From Bacillota bacterium (GTDB lineage Bacteria; Bacillota; UBA4882; UBA8346), in assembly GCA_023394955.1 (NCBI GenBank), contig JAEWZY010000028.1:1-64000 (forward strand): a stretch of DNA of 64,000 nt, read 5' to 3'. The notes beneath the pieces are model-generated. The model saw only the letters and a program-made list of their open reading frames with translations. It was not told where the DNA came from and ran no database searches. Position numbers and translations under genes: made by a program. Positions 7,875 through 17,397 of the stretch are shown one piece after another (the stretch's first letter is position 1; the number at the start of each line of letters is the position of its first letter).

Positions 7875-9296
7875 TCAGTGATTTGCAATTAACCCTTTCA
7901 CTTCCGCCTTGAAAAGGTCCCCTCGTTCCTTATAGTTTTTGAACAATCCAAAGCTAGCGCAAGCAGTGGATAAAAGCACTACATCTCCGGCATTGGCGTT
8001 AGCGACTGCGTTGGAGAAAATTTCTTTCATAGTAACGCCCCCTTCAACCAAGTTGGGACCGGGCCTTTTTAGACGGTTAGCGGCTTGACGGATTGCTACG
8101 CCAATTCTAGGTCCCATAGTCCCGATTAAAATTACCGACTTTACCGTGCTTTTAATAATTTCCTCACTCAAAAGGGTATAATCATTCCCTTTATCCGCTC
8201 CTCCGGCGATTAGGACAATTGGTTCAGTGAAGGCTTTTAGCGCCACTATAGTCGGGTCCGGGGCAGTGGCGAAGGAGTCGTCAAAAAACTGGACACCACC
8301 GACTGTAGCTACATATTCCAACCGATGCTCCAACCCGGTATATCCGGAAATGCCTTCCCGAATCGAATCCGGATCGGCTCCAGCCCCATGGCAGGCTAAA
8401 GCGGCGGCGGAGATATTTAGGAGATTATGTTCGCCCCGGACTTGAATGGAATTACTTTCGATCACCAACTCGGGTTTTCCGGAAACATTCCACCATACGG
8501 AATAATCCAGTGCGTTTTTTTTGTTATACCATGCACCCAAGGTTTGGGGTGAACTCCCGTAAGTATATAACTTTCCGGGAACCAGAGAAATCAATCCGTT
8601 GCTGGTGGGGTCGTTGGCATTGAGAATGGTTAGGCCGTCCGGCTTTTGATGGCGGAAGAGATTGGTCTTGGATTGGATATATTCGGGTCTGGATTTATGA
8701 TAATTAGGATTTAACGGATCGGCCGGAGCCAGGTGATCTTCGGTGATATTGGTGATTACCCCAATATTAACACTCCGATCGAAATCTTCCAATTGAAAAC
8801 TGGATAGTTCCAAAATTACAATGTCTTCACATTGCAAATCCTCGATAAACTCAAAGGGCGCAATTCCGATGTTGCCGCCCAGGTAAGCATGGTAACCCAG
8901 TTTTTCCTGGTGAAGTTTTAGAATTTGATATATCAAAGTTGAAGTGGTTCCTTTACCTTTACTCCCGGTTACGCCAATGATCGGACAGGGACATAGTTCC
9001 AGAAAAAGTCTGATGGCGCTGGTGATCTTGACACCGTTAGCATTAGCCCGGACCAACTCTGGTTGAAAGAGAGGCAACCCCGGTGAACGGAAGAGTTGAT
9101 GAAATTCTTCTAAACGGTTGAGGTAATCCGGTCCCAAACGAAAGGTAACGCCTAGCTTTTGTAACATTTCATATCGGGTGCCTAAAGCTGATTGATCACG
9201 GTTATCACAAACCGTTATTTTACTACCGCGGGCCGCTAAATATTTAACTAGGGCGAGATTTTCAATTCCCAGGCCTAGGACGGCGACTTTTGCCAA
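7875..9296 (-). CDS. murD: UDP-N-acetylmuramoyl-L-alanine:D-glutamate ligase
   Basis: Mur ligase adding D-Glu to UDP-MurNAc-L-Ala in peptidoglycan precursor synthesis, using ATP, in the cytosol. 473 aa. The N-terminal Rossmann-like UDP-binding domain is residues 1-90, the central ATPase domain starts with GVTGSKGKGTTST (108-120), and the C-terminal domain contains FDDSFATAPDPTIVAL and LIAGGADKGNDY. TTG start, with AAGGAGGAA about six bases before. Odd: the P-loop reads GSKGKGT where E. coli MurD has GSNGKST. It is not in an mra/mur cluster, which is unusual for a Firmicute murD. Confidence 0.9.
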   Translation of the reverse strand: MAKVAVLGLGIENLALVKYLAARGSKITVCDNRDQSALGTRYEMLQKLGVTFRLGPDYLNRLEEFHQLFRSPGLPLFQPELVRANANGVKITSAIRLFLELCPCPIIGVTGSKGKGTTSTLIYQILKLHQEKLGYHAYLGGNIGIAPFEFIEDLQCEDIVILELSSFQLEDFDRSVNIGVITNITEDHLAPADPLNPNYHKSRPEYIQSKTNLFRHQKPDGLTILNANDPTSNGLISLVPGKLYTYGSSPQTLGAWYNKKNALDYSVWWNVSGKPELVIESNSIQVRGEHNLLNISAAALACHGAGADPDSIREGISGYTGLEHRLEYVATVGGVQFFDDSFATAPDPTIVALKAFTEPIVLIAGGADKGNDYTLLSEEIIKSTVKSVILIGTMGPRIGVAIRQAANRLKRPGPNLVEGGVTMKEIFSNAVANANAGDVVLLSTACASFGLFKNYKERGDLFKAEVKGLIANH

Positions 9297-9477
9297 AGGA
9301 ATTCCTCCTTAAAAATGATCCCCGAAATTATGGTGAACCTTGTTTCATTCTTTAAGGGATTCTTCTTGACATCACTTATTATCTTACATTGTATTGAAAG
9401 ATTGGCCTTAATTCAAGTGGCGACCTAATAATTCGATTTATATTCCTCAATTCCTCGATTGTTTTACGAGATAGAAA

Positions 9478-9537
9478 ATTTGCTGCTAGATAAGGGACAT
9501 TAGCTTCATCTAGAGCAAATACGATCTCCGAAGCTAA
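9478..9537. ncRNA. Candidate structured element (H-type pseudoknot) between murD and gntR
   Basis: Within the 475-bp gap 9297-9771, the arm 9478-9491 pairs with 9508-9520 (13 bp, one bulged G). The 3' half of its loop, TTAGCTTC at 9500-9507, is a perfect complement of GAAGCTAA at 9530-9537. That is the layout of an H-type pseudoknot. The strand is not known. A TTGACA at 9367-9372 is the only promoter-like sign nearby. No known RNA family is recognised. The rest of the gap shows nothing else I can name. Confidence 0.35.
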
Positions 9538-9771
9538 GTTAATGTATTAGAAGATCTCCTGAGTATGGCCGTTCAAGTTATAGTATTGAGTAACTACAAG
9601 TATAAGTAAGCGACTTTACTTATTTTTAACCTTTGCGAAACAAAATATTAATAGTTTGCAGGATTATGAAATAATACCCAGAATTTCAATAGAGTAGATT
9701 TTAAATTTTAAACCTAAAATTCGAACTTTAAATTAGTCAAGGTGTTATTGTTAGGCGAGGGGGAATCGGGT

Positions 9772-10443
9772 TTGGATTTAAAACAATATCAAACCCAAAC
9801 CTTAGTGGAAGTGGCCTATAAGGCGCTAAAGAAAGATATTACTGAACGGGTCCTTGTTCCCGGAGAAAAGATTATTCTCCGCGAAGTAAATGAACGGTAT
9901 GGGATTAGCGCCACACCTATTAAACAAGCATTGAACCGATTGATTGCCGAAGGATTGGTGGAAAGCACACCTCGCAAAGGCATTAGAGTAAGGGTAATTA
10001 AAGGGGAAGAAATTGCGGAATTGATGGATATCAGGTTGATGATTGAAACTTATTATATTCAGCGAATAATCCAAAGTTTTAAAGAAGATTCAATGAGAGC
10101 AAAGTTGTTGAAAAATCTAACGGAACAGATTCGAATTATCGAGCGGGTCGCCAATATTGAAGATTATTTTAAGTATTACAATTTGGACTTTGAATTCCAT
10201 CAAATGTATATTAAGGGTTGCAAAAATAAAAAAATATTACAAATCTACAATAGCTTAGGAACTCATGGATATGCTTTTTATGTCTATCGGATTCAGGAAA
10301 AAGAAAGTTTGATTGCGGGAGTTAAAGAACATGGAAATATTTATAACGCCTTAGCTACTGAAGATGAAGATATGCTCCGTAAATGTATCTCGATCCATAT
10401 TAATAACGCCAAAAATAAGATATCCCAAATGTTAAAAAGTTAA
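9772..10443 (+). CDS. GntR-family (FadR-like) transcriptional regulator
   Basis: DNA-binding regulator with an N-terminal winged helix-turn-helix (residues ~8-70, with ALKKDITERVLVPGEKIILREVNERYGISATPIKQALNRL split over it) and a C-terminal all-helical FCD-type ligand domain. 223 aa from the start chosen. GAGGGGG at 9757-9763 is ideally placed for TTG at 9772; a GTG at 9742 would add ten residues with no RBS. It precedes a TRAP transporter and a dehydrogenase on the same strand, the usual arrangement for a regulator sensing the imported acid or its breakdown product. The ligand is unknown. Confidence 0.87.
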   Translation: MDLKQYQTQTLVEVAYKALKKDITERVLVPGEKIILREVNERYGISATPIKQALNRLIAEGLVESTPRKGIRVRVIKGEEIAELMDIRLMIETYYIQRIIQSFKEDSMRAKLLKNLTEQIRIIERVANIEDYFKYYNLDFEFHQMYIKGCKNKKILQIYNSLGTHGYAFYVYRIQEKESLIAGVKEHGNIYNALATEDEDMLRKCISIHINNAKNKISQMLKS

Positions 10444-10603
10444 CCAACAGTTTTTTAAAGAGAAATTATCACACTTGGCCAGCAACTAGATTTTCTAGAA
10501 AATGATAAGGCTATAACTGTGCAAATATCTTGAAAAAGGGGGGTGGGAAGGATTTAATTTGAGTGAGATTGGCTTATCGATATTAAAAATGGGAGGGTAA
10601 TTG

Positions 10604-11599
10604 ATGAACAAAACAAAAAGGTATGTTGCAGTTTTGTTGGTTGCGTTGGTTATTGTATCTTTGGCTTTACCGACTTTTTCAGCGCCGAAGTATGTTTTAA
10701 AGTTTAACCACGTTTTGGCGCAATCCGAACCTTTCCATCAAGGATTTGTAAACTGGGCGAAACGGGTTTCGGAAAGAACCAAAGGAGATCTGGAAATTCA
10801 AGTATTCCATAGTTCACAATTGGGTGTGGAAGAGGATATCATCGAACAATTAAAACAAGGCGCTCCGGTGGGCCAAAACACAGACTCGGCGCGCCTAGGC
10901 ATGTATGTTCCGGATATCGCGGTGATGAACGCCCCTTACTTTGTGGGTGCCATTGAGGAAGTTGATAAGCTGAAAAACCTTGCCACCGTTAAGAAATGGC
11001 TTAAGGAACTAGAAGACAAACATGGTATTAAGGTCGTATCTTTCAATTGGGTCCAGGGTATGCGTCATATGGTAACTAATAAACCGATCAGAAAACCGGA
11101 GGACTTAAAAGGACTCCGAATCAGGACGCCTGGTCCGCCAATTTGGCAGGAGTCGATCCGTTCGTTAGGCGCGGCTCCGGTTGCTCTTGGTTTTGGAGAG
11201 TTTTATACTGCTTTACAGCAGAAAGCTATTGATGGAGCCGATCTCGTGTACCGTAATGTAACCGGTTCGAAATTATGGGATATCGCTAAATATATCAGTG
11301 AAACCAATCACATTTTGTTGATCAACTTTGAAGTTATCAGTAAAAAGTTCTTTGATAAGCTGCCTGTCAATTATCAGAAGATTTTGGTTGAAGAGTGCGA
11401 TAGGGCCGGCTTGGAAACATCAAAACTGATGGAAGAAGAAATTGCGGAACTTAGGAGGGTTGTTACTCAACATGGGATGACTGTTGTAAGAGATGTCGAC
11501 CTCCCCGCCTTCAGGAAAGCAGGAGAAACAGCTTATCAAGTGTTGAATTTGACTAAGGTCAGAGACCAGCTTTATAAGGAAATGGGTAAGAAAAAATGA
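10604..11599 (+). CDS. dctP: TRAP transporter substrate-binding protein
   Basis: Periplasmic binding subunit of a tripartite ATP-independent transporter for organic acids. Signal peptide at residues 1-27 (MNKTKR, hydrophobic stretch, TFSA). DctP-family marks: LKFNHVLAQSEPFHQG, the central IRTPGPPIWQESIRSLGAAPVALGFGEFYTALQQKAIDGAD, where the Arg of RIRTP normally binds the substrate carboxylate, and a late KFFDKLP. 331 aa. ATG at 10604 has GGGAGGG at 10591-10597. First gene of dctP-dctQ-dctM-SDR. The cargo, probably a sugar acid or hydroxy acid, is not readable. Confidence 0.92.
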   Translation: MNKTKRYVAVLLVALVIVSLALPTFSAPKYVLKFNHVLAQSEPFHQGFVNWAKRVSERTKGDLEIQVFHSSQLGVEEDIIEQLKQGAPVGQNTDSARLGMYVPDIAVMNAPYFVGAIEEVDKLKNLATVKKWLKELEDKHGIKVVSFNWVQGMRHMVTNKPIRKPEDLKGLRIRTPGPPIWQESIRSLGAAPVALGFGEFYTALQQKAIDGADLVYRNVTGSKLWDIAKYISETNHILLINFEVISKKFFDKLPVNYQKILVEECDRAGLETSKLMEEEIAELRRVVTQHGMTVVRDVDLPAFRKAGETAYQVLNLTKVRDQLYKEMGKKK

Positions 11600-11652
11600 A
11601 TATTGCTTAATTAATAGCTTACAAATCAGACAGATGGTAAATTTGACGTTGG

Positions 11653-11687
11653 TTTCCAGCTTCACCCTTAATGGTGGAGCTGGGAAA
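11653..11687 (+). promoter_or_regulatory. Hairpin between dctP and dctQ
   Basis: TTTCCAGCTTCACC (11653-11666) pairs with GGTGGAGCTGGGAAA (11673-11687) over a 6-nt loop. No T tract follows, so it is more likely an mRNA-stabilising or partial-termination structure that keeps dctP expression above that of the membrane subunits. Confidence 0.6.
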
Positions 11688-11776
11688 CTTTCGACTCAAC
11701 TAGATAACTATAATTTAAGCATCATTAAATTTACCCTTAATGAGGGTTTTGAGGTAATGGGTTGGAGGTGTTAACT

Positions 11777-12271
11777 TTGAAAAAGGTTTATGAATATATC
11801 TGCAAGGTGGAGGAGTTTATTACAAAAGCATCGTTATTAGTCATTGCGCTATTGATATTTGTGGCGGCAATAGCGAGATGCCTCCGTCACCCGATAATCT
11901 GGGCGGTTGATATTTCGACCTTTCTGTTTGCATGGGTCGTTTTTTTCAGCGCTGATATTGCAATGCGTAATGGTAAATTGGTCAATCTAGATATGGTCAT
12001 GAAGTTATTACCGGAAAAAGTCCAAAAAGGGATCAAAATCGTTAATTACTTAACCATAATACTGTTTTTACTGGCTTTGATCGGTTATGGCTTTTGGCTT
12101 TCCTATACCACTAGGTATCGAACCTTCCCCGGGCTGATAACTTTAAGTTATACTTGGGCAACATTGAGTGTACCGGTAGGTTCCATATTGATGCTGGTGA
12201 CTTCGGTTTTAAAAATTAAGGAAGAGATATATCAAAGAACGGAGGTAAGCTTGGAAAAAGCAACAATGTAA
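11777..12271 (+). CDS. dctQ: TRAP transporter small permease subunit
   Basis: DctQ-type small membrane subunit with four transmembrane helices, 164 aa, joining the binding protein to the large permease. Family features are VDISTFLFAWVVFFSADIAMRNGKLVNLDMV and the final PVGSILMLV helix. I chose TTG at 11777 (MKKVYEYI), served by GGAGGTG at 11764-11770; an upstream TTG at 11762 overlaps that RBS. It lies between dctP and dctM, same strand. Confidence 0.9.
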   Translation: MKKVYEYICKVEEFITKASLLVIALLIFVAAIARCLRHPIIWAVDISTFLFAWVVFFSADIAMRNGKLVNLDMVMKLLPEKVQKGIKIVNYLTIILFLLALIGYGFWLSYTTRYRTFPGLITLSYTWATLSVPVGSILMLVTSVLKIKEEIYQRTEVSLEKATM

Positions 12272-12325
12272 TATAGAGACGCTTCATCACTGATAACGCT
12301 TCATTGACGGGAGGGAGATTGAAAG

Positions 12326-13609
12326 ATGTTATTGGTATTAATCTTGTTTTTACTATTTATGACAATGGGGATGCCGATTGCTTTTGCCATTGGTATTTCC
12401 GGGTTTGTTTTTTTCTTACAACAAACGGGACTGCCGTACACCATACCGGTACAACTCGCCTTATCCCAGACCCAAAGTTTTGTATTGCTGGCGATTCCAA
12501 TGTTTGTATTTGCCGGTAACCTCTTGAATGAAACCGGGATTACGGACAGGTTGGTCAAACTCTCCTCGGTCCTGGCAGGGCATATGCGCGCCGGACTTGC
12601 CCAAGTGAATGTAGTGTTGAGCTCACTGATGGGTGGAGTCACGGGTTCGGCGATTGGGGACGCTTCGATGGAAGCCCGGATATTGGGGCCGGGTATGAAT
12701 GAGAAAGGTTATGCCCGTGGCTTTTCGGCAGGGATCACCGGTTTTTCATCACTGATTGTTACGATGATCCCACCTAGCATTGGGTTGGTCTTATATGGTA
12801 GTATCGGTGAAGTTTCCATCGGACGTCTTTTTATGGCAGGTCTGGTTCCCGGTTTGTTAATGGCCGTATCAATGATGGTAGCAGTATCCCTTACGGCAAG
12901 GAAGAGAGGGTACCTCCCGGAAAGGAAGAAAGCGTCCTCCAAAGAAATGGTAGTCACATTTATAAACTGCATTTGGGCATTTTTGTTCCCCATCCTTTTA
13001 ATAGTGGGGTTACGGTTCGGTATTTTCACCGCTTCCGAGGCGGGGGCTTTCGCCGTAGTATACGCGTTATTTGTCGGGGTATTTATCTATCGGGAATTAA
13101 CCTGGGATAAGTTTCTTAAAGCCCTTCATAATACTGTGCTTGACGTAGGAATGATCATGTTGTTAATGGCCTTATCGGCTATTTTCAGCTATGGGTTGAC
13201 TTGGGACATGATTCCCCAAACATTGGCCCAATTGATATTGGGTATATCCAATACTCCTTGGATAATAATGCTGATCATAATGGTTTTTCTGATTGTAGCG
13301 GGTATGTTTATGGATTCGACGGTTTTGATCTTACTTTTATCCTCAATTTTGATTCCGGTCGCGCAACAACTGGGGATCGATTTAGTCCATTTCGGAGTAG
13401 TCATGGTACTAACGCTTACCATCGGACTTTTGACGCCGCCGGTAGGATTGGTGATGTATGTCGTCAGTACGATTTTCGATTGTTCGCTCCAGGATTTTTT
13501 GAGAGAATCCTGGCCGTTTCTCGTAGCGACAATGTTAGTAATAATTTTGGTTATCTTTGCGCCTGAGATAGTCTTGTTCCTTCCGAATCTGGTATTTGGG
13601 AAGGGGTAA
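12326..13609 (+). CDS. dctM: TRAP transporter large permease subunit
   Basis: DctM subunit, 427 aa, about twelve hydrophobic segments, catalysing sodium- or proton-driven uptake of the substrate delivered by DctP. Family marks: GMPIAFAIGISG at the N-terminus, GVTGSAIGDASMEARIL, SSLIVTMIPPSIGLVLYG, SEAGAFAVVYA and LTPPVGLVMYVVSTI near the C-terminus. ATG preceded by GGGAGGGAG. 54 bp after dctQ. Confidence 0.93.
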   Translation: MLLVLILFLLFMTMGMPIAFAIGISGFVFFLQQTGLPYTIPVQLALSQTQSFVLLAIPMFVFAGNLLNETGITDRLVKLSSVLAGHMRAGLAQVNVVLSSLMGGVTGSAIGDASMEARILGPGMNEKGYARGFSAGITGFSSLIVTMIPPSIGLVLYGSIGEVSIGRLFMAGLVPGLLMAVSMMVAVSLTARKRGYLPERKKASSKEMVVTFINCIWAFLFPILLIVGLRFGIFTASEAGAFAVVYALFVGVFIYRELTWDKFLKALHNTVLDVGMIMLLMALSAIFSYGLTWDMIPQTLAQLILGISNTPWIIMLIIMVFLIVAGMFMDSTVLILLLSSILIPVAQQLGIDLVHFGVVMVLTLTIGLLTPPVGLVMYVVSTIFDCSLQDFLRESWPFLVATMLVIILVIFAPEIVLFLPNLVFGKG

Positions 13610-13763
13610 TTTTGGTCAAAGCAAATCCAAAATCAGTATCGTCTAAAGTCGAAAGTCGAAAGTTAACGGAGTTATCTTTAATACTTATTGCTCTGGTAAA
13701 CTAATAGGCCTTCGGCTTTTGAATCTTAATATTTGACATTACCTATAACGAGGAGGGTTAATA

Positions 13764-14522
13764 ATGAATTTCTCCAATAAAGTTGTGCTGATTACCGGTT
13801 CGGGAGCGGGGATTGGCCGGGCGACAGCGGTGTTATTCGCCAAGCAAGGGGCGAAGGTAGTAGTAAATGACCTTATCCCTAAAAGAGGAGAAGAAACGCT
13901 GAATTTGGTGAAAAAGGCAGGCGCAGAGGGTATTTTTATCCAAAGCGACATCTCGGTTGCCGCCGACGCCGAAAGAATGATTAAAGAAACTATTAAAGCT
14001 TTTGGTAGAGTAGATATCTTGGTTAACAACGCCGGGATTATCGTGCCGGGCAGGGTCGACAACATTGGCGAGGAAGACATTGATAAAGTTTTAAGGGTAA
14101 ATGTCAAAGGGGTGTTTTTAGTATCGAAATATGCGGTTTTGGAAATGAAAAAGGCTGGTGGCGGGGTCATTGTCAACATCGCTTCAGTGGCGGCATTAAA
14201 AGGAATCGCCGACCGGAGCGCCTATTCAGCCTCGAAAGGGGCGGTACTTTCACTTACCAGGGCTATGGCCACCGATTATATTAGAGATAACATTAGAGCA
14301 AATTGTGTTTGTCCCGGCACCACCTATACACCGGCGCTAGAGGAGAGGATGCGGACGCTCCCGGATCCGGAAGCGGCGCGGGCGGCTTTTATCGCCAGGC
14401 AACCGATGGGACGTTTGGGGAAAGATGAAGAAATAGCTCAAGCCATATTGTTCGCCGCTTGCGATGAAGCATCATATATGAACGGCAGTATTATTTCTAT
14501 AGATGGCGGAGCGTTACTATAG
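13764..14522 (+). CDS. Short-chain dehydrogenase/reductase
   Basis: Classical NAD(P)-dependent SDR, 252 aa. Cofactor motif TGSGAGIGRATA at residues 10-22, NNAG at ~87-90, catalytic Ser in NIASVAAL, and YSASK with the catalytic Tyr and Lys; the C-terminal IDGGALL ending is typical. RBS GAGGAGGG. Placed 154 bp after dctM on the same strand, before a terminator, so it probably oxidises the hydroxy or sugar acid that the TRAP system brings in. Specificity cannot be called. Confidence 0.9.
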   Translation: MNFSNKVVLITGSGAGIGRATAVLFAKQGAKVVVNDLIPKRGEETLNLVKKAGAEGIFIQSDISVAADAERMIKETIKAFGRVDILVNNAGIIVPGRVDNIGEEDIDKVLRVNVKGVFLVSKYAVLEMKKAGGGVIVNIASVAALKGIADRSAYSASKGAVLSLTRAMATDYIRDNIRANCVCPGTTYTPALEERMRTLPDPEAARAAFIARQPMGRLGKDEEIAQAILFAACDEASYMNGSIISIDGGALL

Positions 14523-14581
14523 GATTTTATCCTAATTTCAAGATTCAGGCGGTTCCCGGTGAGAATTGTAATTAGGCTTGC

Positions 14582-14614
14582 AACGGAGAGCGTTTTAGCT
14601 CACGTTATTTTTTT
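14582..14614 (+). terminator. Terminator after the TRAP/SDR operon
   Basis: Arms AACG..GAGC and GCTC..CGTT around a GTTTTA loop, followed by ATTTTTTTA. The rest of the gap to 14948 is AT-rich; I see no further feature beyond the GAAGGAG ribosome site of the next gene. Confidence 0.65.
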
Positions 14615-14948
14615 ATGTTGAAAAGGATAGCTAGTCGTCTGATTTGCTTTCTCGTAATAAATTATTTAAAGTTTTTAGGTAAGGGATTCAAACAAATCAA
14701 TTTTAGACAATAGAAGAATCTATTCTGTATTTGGCTATATAAAATTTGATAAATTTGGATTAAACAGAATATACCTTCAGGATAATCTGAAGTTAACCGA
14801 AAATTAAAATGGAACGAGAAAATATAATGCGGTTTTATCAAAAAAATTGTCGATATTAAGTATGTAATCATTACCGTTTAACTTTATTTTTATATTGAGA
14901 ATATTAGGATCTTAGGCATGTTAATTATGAGAAGGAGCGAATAAAAAA

Positions 14949-17009
14949 ATGAAGCCTCGGAAATTTACCAAAAATAGAAAGCCCATCAAGAACATGTCTA
15001 AGTCAAGGCGGTTTAAGAATATAAAAATGAAATATAAACTTTTGACAGTAATCTGGGTAGTGGGTTTGATTCCCATGATCGTGGTTGCGGGGATTGCGAC
15101 TGTTATCGGAGTGAGGACCCTGGAAGCAGGGACTAAATCCAAATTAAGCGTTTATGCTGAGAATAAACATCAGATGGTGGTAGAATGGTTTAAAAACCAG
15201 AATACATACATCCAAACACTAGCCAGTTCGGAAGAGGTTATTGGCGCTCTCAAAACGTACAGCGCGAGAGGGCAGGAGTGGACCGGAAGAAGTCAAGCCC
15301 TTGAGCAAATGTTAACCTTCACCAAAGTCAGGAATAATTACGCTGATATGTTTGTTGCCGATACCAGTGGAAAGATTATTTTAAGCACTATCCCCGAGAA
15401 TAAAGACAAGCAACTGTCTCCCGATGACTTGCTCGTAATAATTGCCGGGGGAGCGGGGTTTGACAGAATGACCTACTTTGAGTCGGAAGATCGTTTGGGA
15501 ATATTGATGGGTACAACGGTCAGACAGGGCTCTGATAGTTCCCAAGGGCTCGGGTTTTTCGGGGTTTATTTGTCAATGGATCAGATTAATGACATGTTAA
15601 GCAATGGGCTGGATAGTATCGGAAAGAGCGCAAATGCTTATTTGATTGATTCCGACCGTAAGTTATTGTCGCTGCCGCGATTAGGCGATGGATTTGATAT
15701 CAATAAAACGATATTAGACAATGATGGAGCTAATAAACTAAGTGCTTCCTTATCAGTTATGCAAGTCGCCTATAAAGAAACAATGGGTTATTATAATCCA
15801 ATTACTAAAAAAAACGTCTTGGCTAGTTTATCGGTGATGTGGATCTCTGGAAAAACGATTGGGGTTATTATCGAGGTTGATCAAAACGAAGCGTATGGGC
15901 CTATTTTGGGGATGCTTCAGATGACTGGCGTCGTTATTTTGATATTTATCGTTTTACAATTGATTTTGGGATCGAACTTTGCTAAAACCATAGCATTACC
16001 CCTTAATGCTATGGTTTCGAATATTAAATTAATTGCCGGAGGAGATCTAACCATCCGGGTTACGGAGGATGGCAAAGATGAGATTGGAGAGATGGCTACG
16101 TCCCTTAATCAAATGTTGGAAAATCTATCTCAAATAGTTCACCAAATTTCCGATAGCGGACACTCGGTCCGAAATTCATCCCAACAGATTGCCTCTGTTA
16201 GTCAGGATTTGTCGGAACGAACCCAGGAACAAGCTGCGACTTTGGAAGAGGTTGCAGCGACCATTGAAGAAGTGAGTTGCTCAGTTTCACAAGCGGCGGC
16301 AAACTCCGACCAAGCTGACAAAATTTCCAAGCTGACTATGGATGCTGTATTAAGCGGTGAGGGTTCGATTGCGGAAACTAGGGAAGCAATGGCGCAATTG
16401 CAACAAAGCAGCCGACAGATCGAAGAAATAATCCAAGTCGTCAACGATCTGGCGTTTCAGACCAATCTTCTAGCTCTTAATGCCGCTATTGAAGCAGCCC
16501 GCGCCGGTGAACAAGGACGCGGATTCGCTGTGGTCGCGACCGAAGTCCGTAACTTAGCGCGACGCTCCGCTGAATCCGCTAAAGAGATTGAAACATTGAT
16601 CAAAGAAAGCATTAATAAAGTGGAGAACGGTACCTCCCAAGTCCAACAATCGTCGCAAATGTTAAAACAGATTATTGATAATACTAAACAAACTGCCGAT
16701 GTCATTGCCGAAGTTGCGTTAGCCATGAAGGAACAAGCCTTATCGGCGCAACAGGTACAAGTCTCAATCGAACAATTGAACCAGGTAACACAGCAAAATG
16801 CGGCGATAGTCGAGGAAATGTCTGCTTCCAGCCAATTGCTGAACTTAGAAGCCGGTAATCTTAATAATATGGTGAACCAGTTTAAAATAGACTTTCAACC
16901 TGAGGAGAGCGTTCCTGCGGATAATCCGGAACCGTTGCCGCTGATTACCGACGAGGCTTTACCGGTAACAACCGATGAATTTCAGGGGGATGATTGGTCC
17001 AAGTTTTAA
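14949..17009 (+). CDS. Methyl-accepting chemotaxis protein with large sensor domain
   Basis: Chemoreceptor, 686 aa. A positively charged N-terminus and TM1 (residues ~30-53) are followed by an extracytoplasmic sensor of about 260 residues, probably a double Cache (dCache) domain, then TM2 (~318-340), a HAMP linker (KTIALPLNAMVSNIKLIAGGDLTIRV split across it) and the MCP signalling coiled coil. The hairpin tip reads DLAFQTNLLALNAAIEAA near residue 500, with E/Q-rich methylation stretches either side. The C-terminus is acidic, ending WSKF. RBS GAAGGAGCG. It transmits ligand signals to CheA/CheW at the membrane. Confidence 0.93.
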   Translation: MKPRKFTKNRKPIKNMSKSRRFKNIKMKYKLLTVIWVVGLIPMIVVAGIATVIGVRTLEAGTKSKLSVYAENKHQMVVEWFKNQNTYIQTLASSEEVIGALKTYSARGQEWTGRSQALEQMLTFTKVRNNYADMFVADTSGKIILSTIPENKDKQLSPDDLLVIIAGGAGFDRMTYFESEDRLGILMGTTVRQGSDSSQGLGFFGVYLSMDQINDMLSNGLDSIGKSANAYLIDSDRKLLSLPRLGDGFDINKTILDNDGANKLSASLSVMQVAYKETMGYYNPITKKNVLASLSVMWISGKTIGVIIEVDQNEAYGPILGMLQMTGVVILIFIVLQLILGSNFAKTIALPLNAMVSNIKLIAGGDLTIRVTEDGKDEIGEMATSLNQMLENLSQIVHQISDSGHSVRNSSQQIASVSQDLSERTQEQAATLEEVAATIEEVSCSVSQAAANSDQADKISKLTMDAVLSGEGSIAETREAMAQLQQSSRQIEEIIQVVNDLAFQTNLLALNAAIEAARAGEQGRGFAVVATEVRNLARRSAESAKEIETLIKESINKVENGTSQVQQSSQMLKQIIDNTKQTADVIAEVALAMKEQALSAQQVQVSIEQLNQVTQQNAAIVEEMSASSQLLNLEAGNLNNMVNQFKIDFQPEESVPADNPEPLPLITDEALPVTTDEFQGDDWSKF

Positions 17010-17075
17010 GCGAATTTTATTTTAAAAACTTGCCTTATAGATAAAGTTGAGATAGAATAAAATATATTAAATTTG

Positions 17076-17190
17076 AAGGCCTTCAGGACTCGGTGTAATT
17101 CCGAACCGGCGGTAAAGCCCGCGAGCCGTGAAAACGGCAGATTTGGTGAGATTCCAAAGCCGACAGTACAGTCTGGATGGAAGAAGGGTT
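17076..17190 (+). promoter_or_regulatory. FMN riboswitch (RFN element)
   Basis: All conserved blocks of the FMN aptamer are present in order: CTTCAGG..GGTGTAATTCC, ACCGGCGGTAAAGCCCGCGAGCC, GCAGATTTGGTGAGATTCC, AAGCCGACAGTACAGTCTGG and ATGGAAGAAGG. It lies 200 bp before ribD. GGCCTTCAGG (17079-17088) is also complementary to CCTGAAGGGCC (17210-17220), which overlaps the 5' arm of the terminator. So without FMN an antiterminator can form, and with FMN the P1 helix frees the terminator. The stretch 17240-17397 shows no feature I can name. Confidence 0.97.
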
Positions 17191-17217
17191 TTATAACTTT
17201 CGGTATAACCCTGAAGG

Positions 17218-17239
17218 GCCGTTTTTGACGGCTTTTTTT
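17218..17239 (+). terminator. Riboswitch-controlled terminator before ribD
   Basis: GCCGT, loop TTTTG, ACGGC, then seven T. Expression platform of the FMN riboswitch. Confidence 0.9.
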
Positions 17240-17397
17240 CTATTTTTTGGCCAATGGTTTTCCACATTTCGCGCTCCGGGTTTTGCGTGGAGTGTTGAAC
17301 ATGAAATGCGGAACATGGTATTCTCGAATCAGCGGGACAGAAATAACGAAAGAGCGTGGAACTCGGAACGAGACACCCTCGAATCAAGTAGAAAGTA

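Noticed and set aside
14661..14690. TAAAGTTT as a sigma-28 -35 box before the first chemoreceptor
   Set aside because: No GCCGATAA-like box at the right distance downstream.
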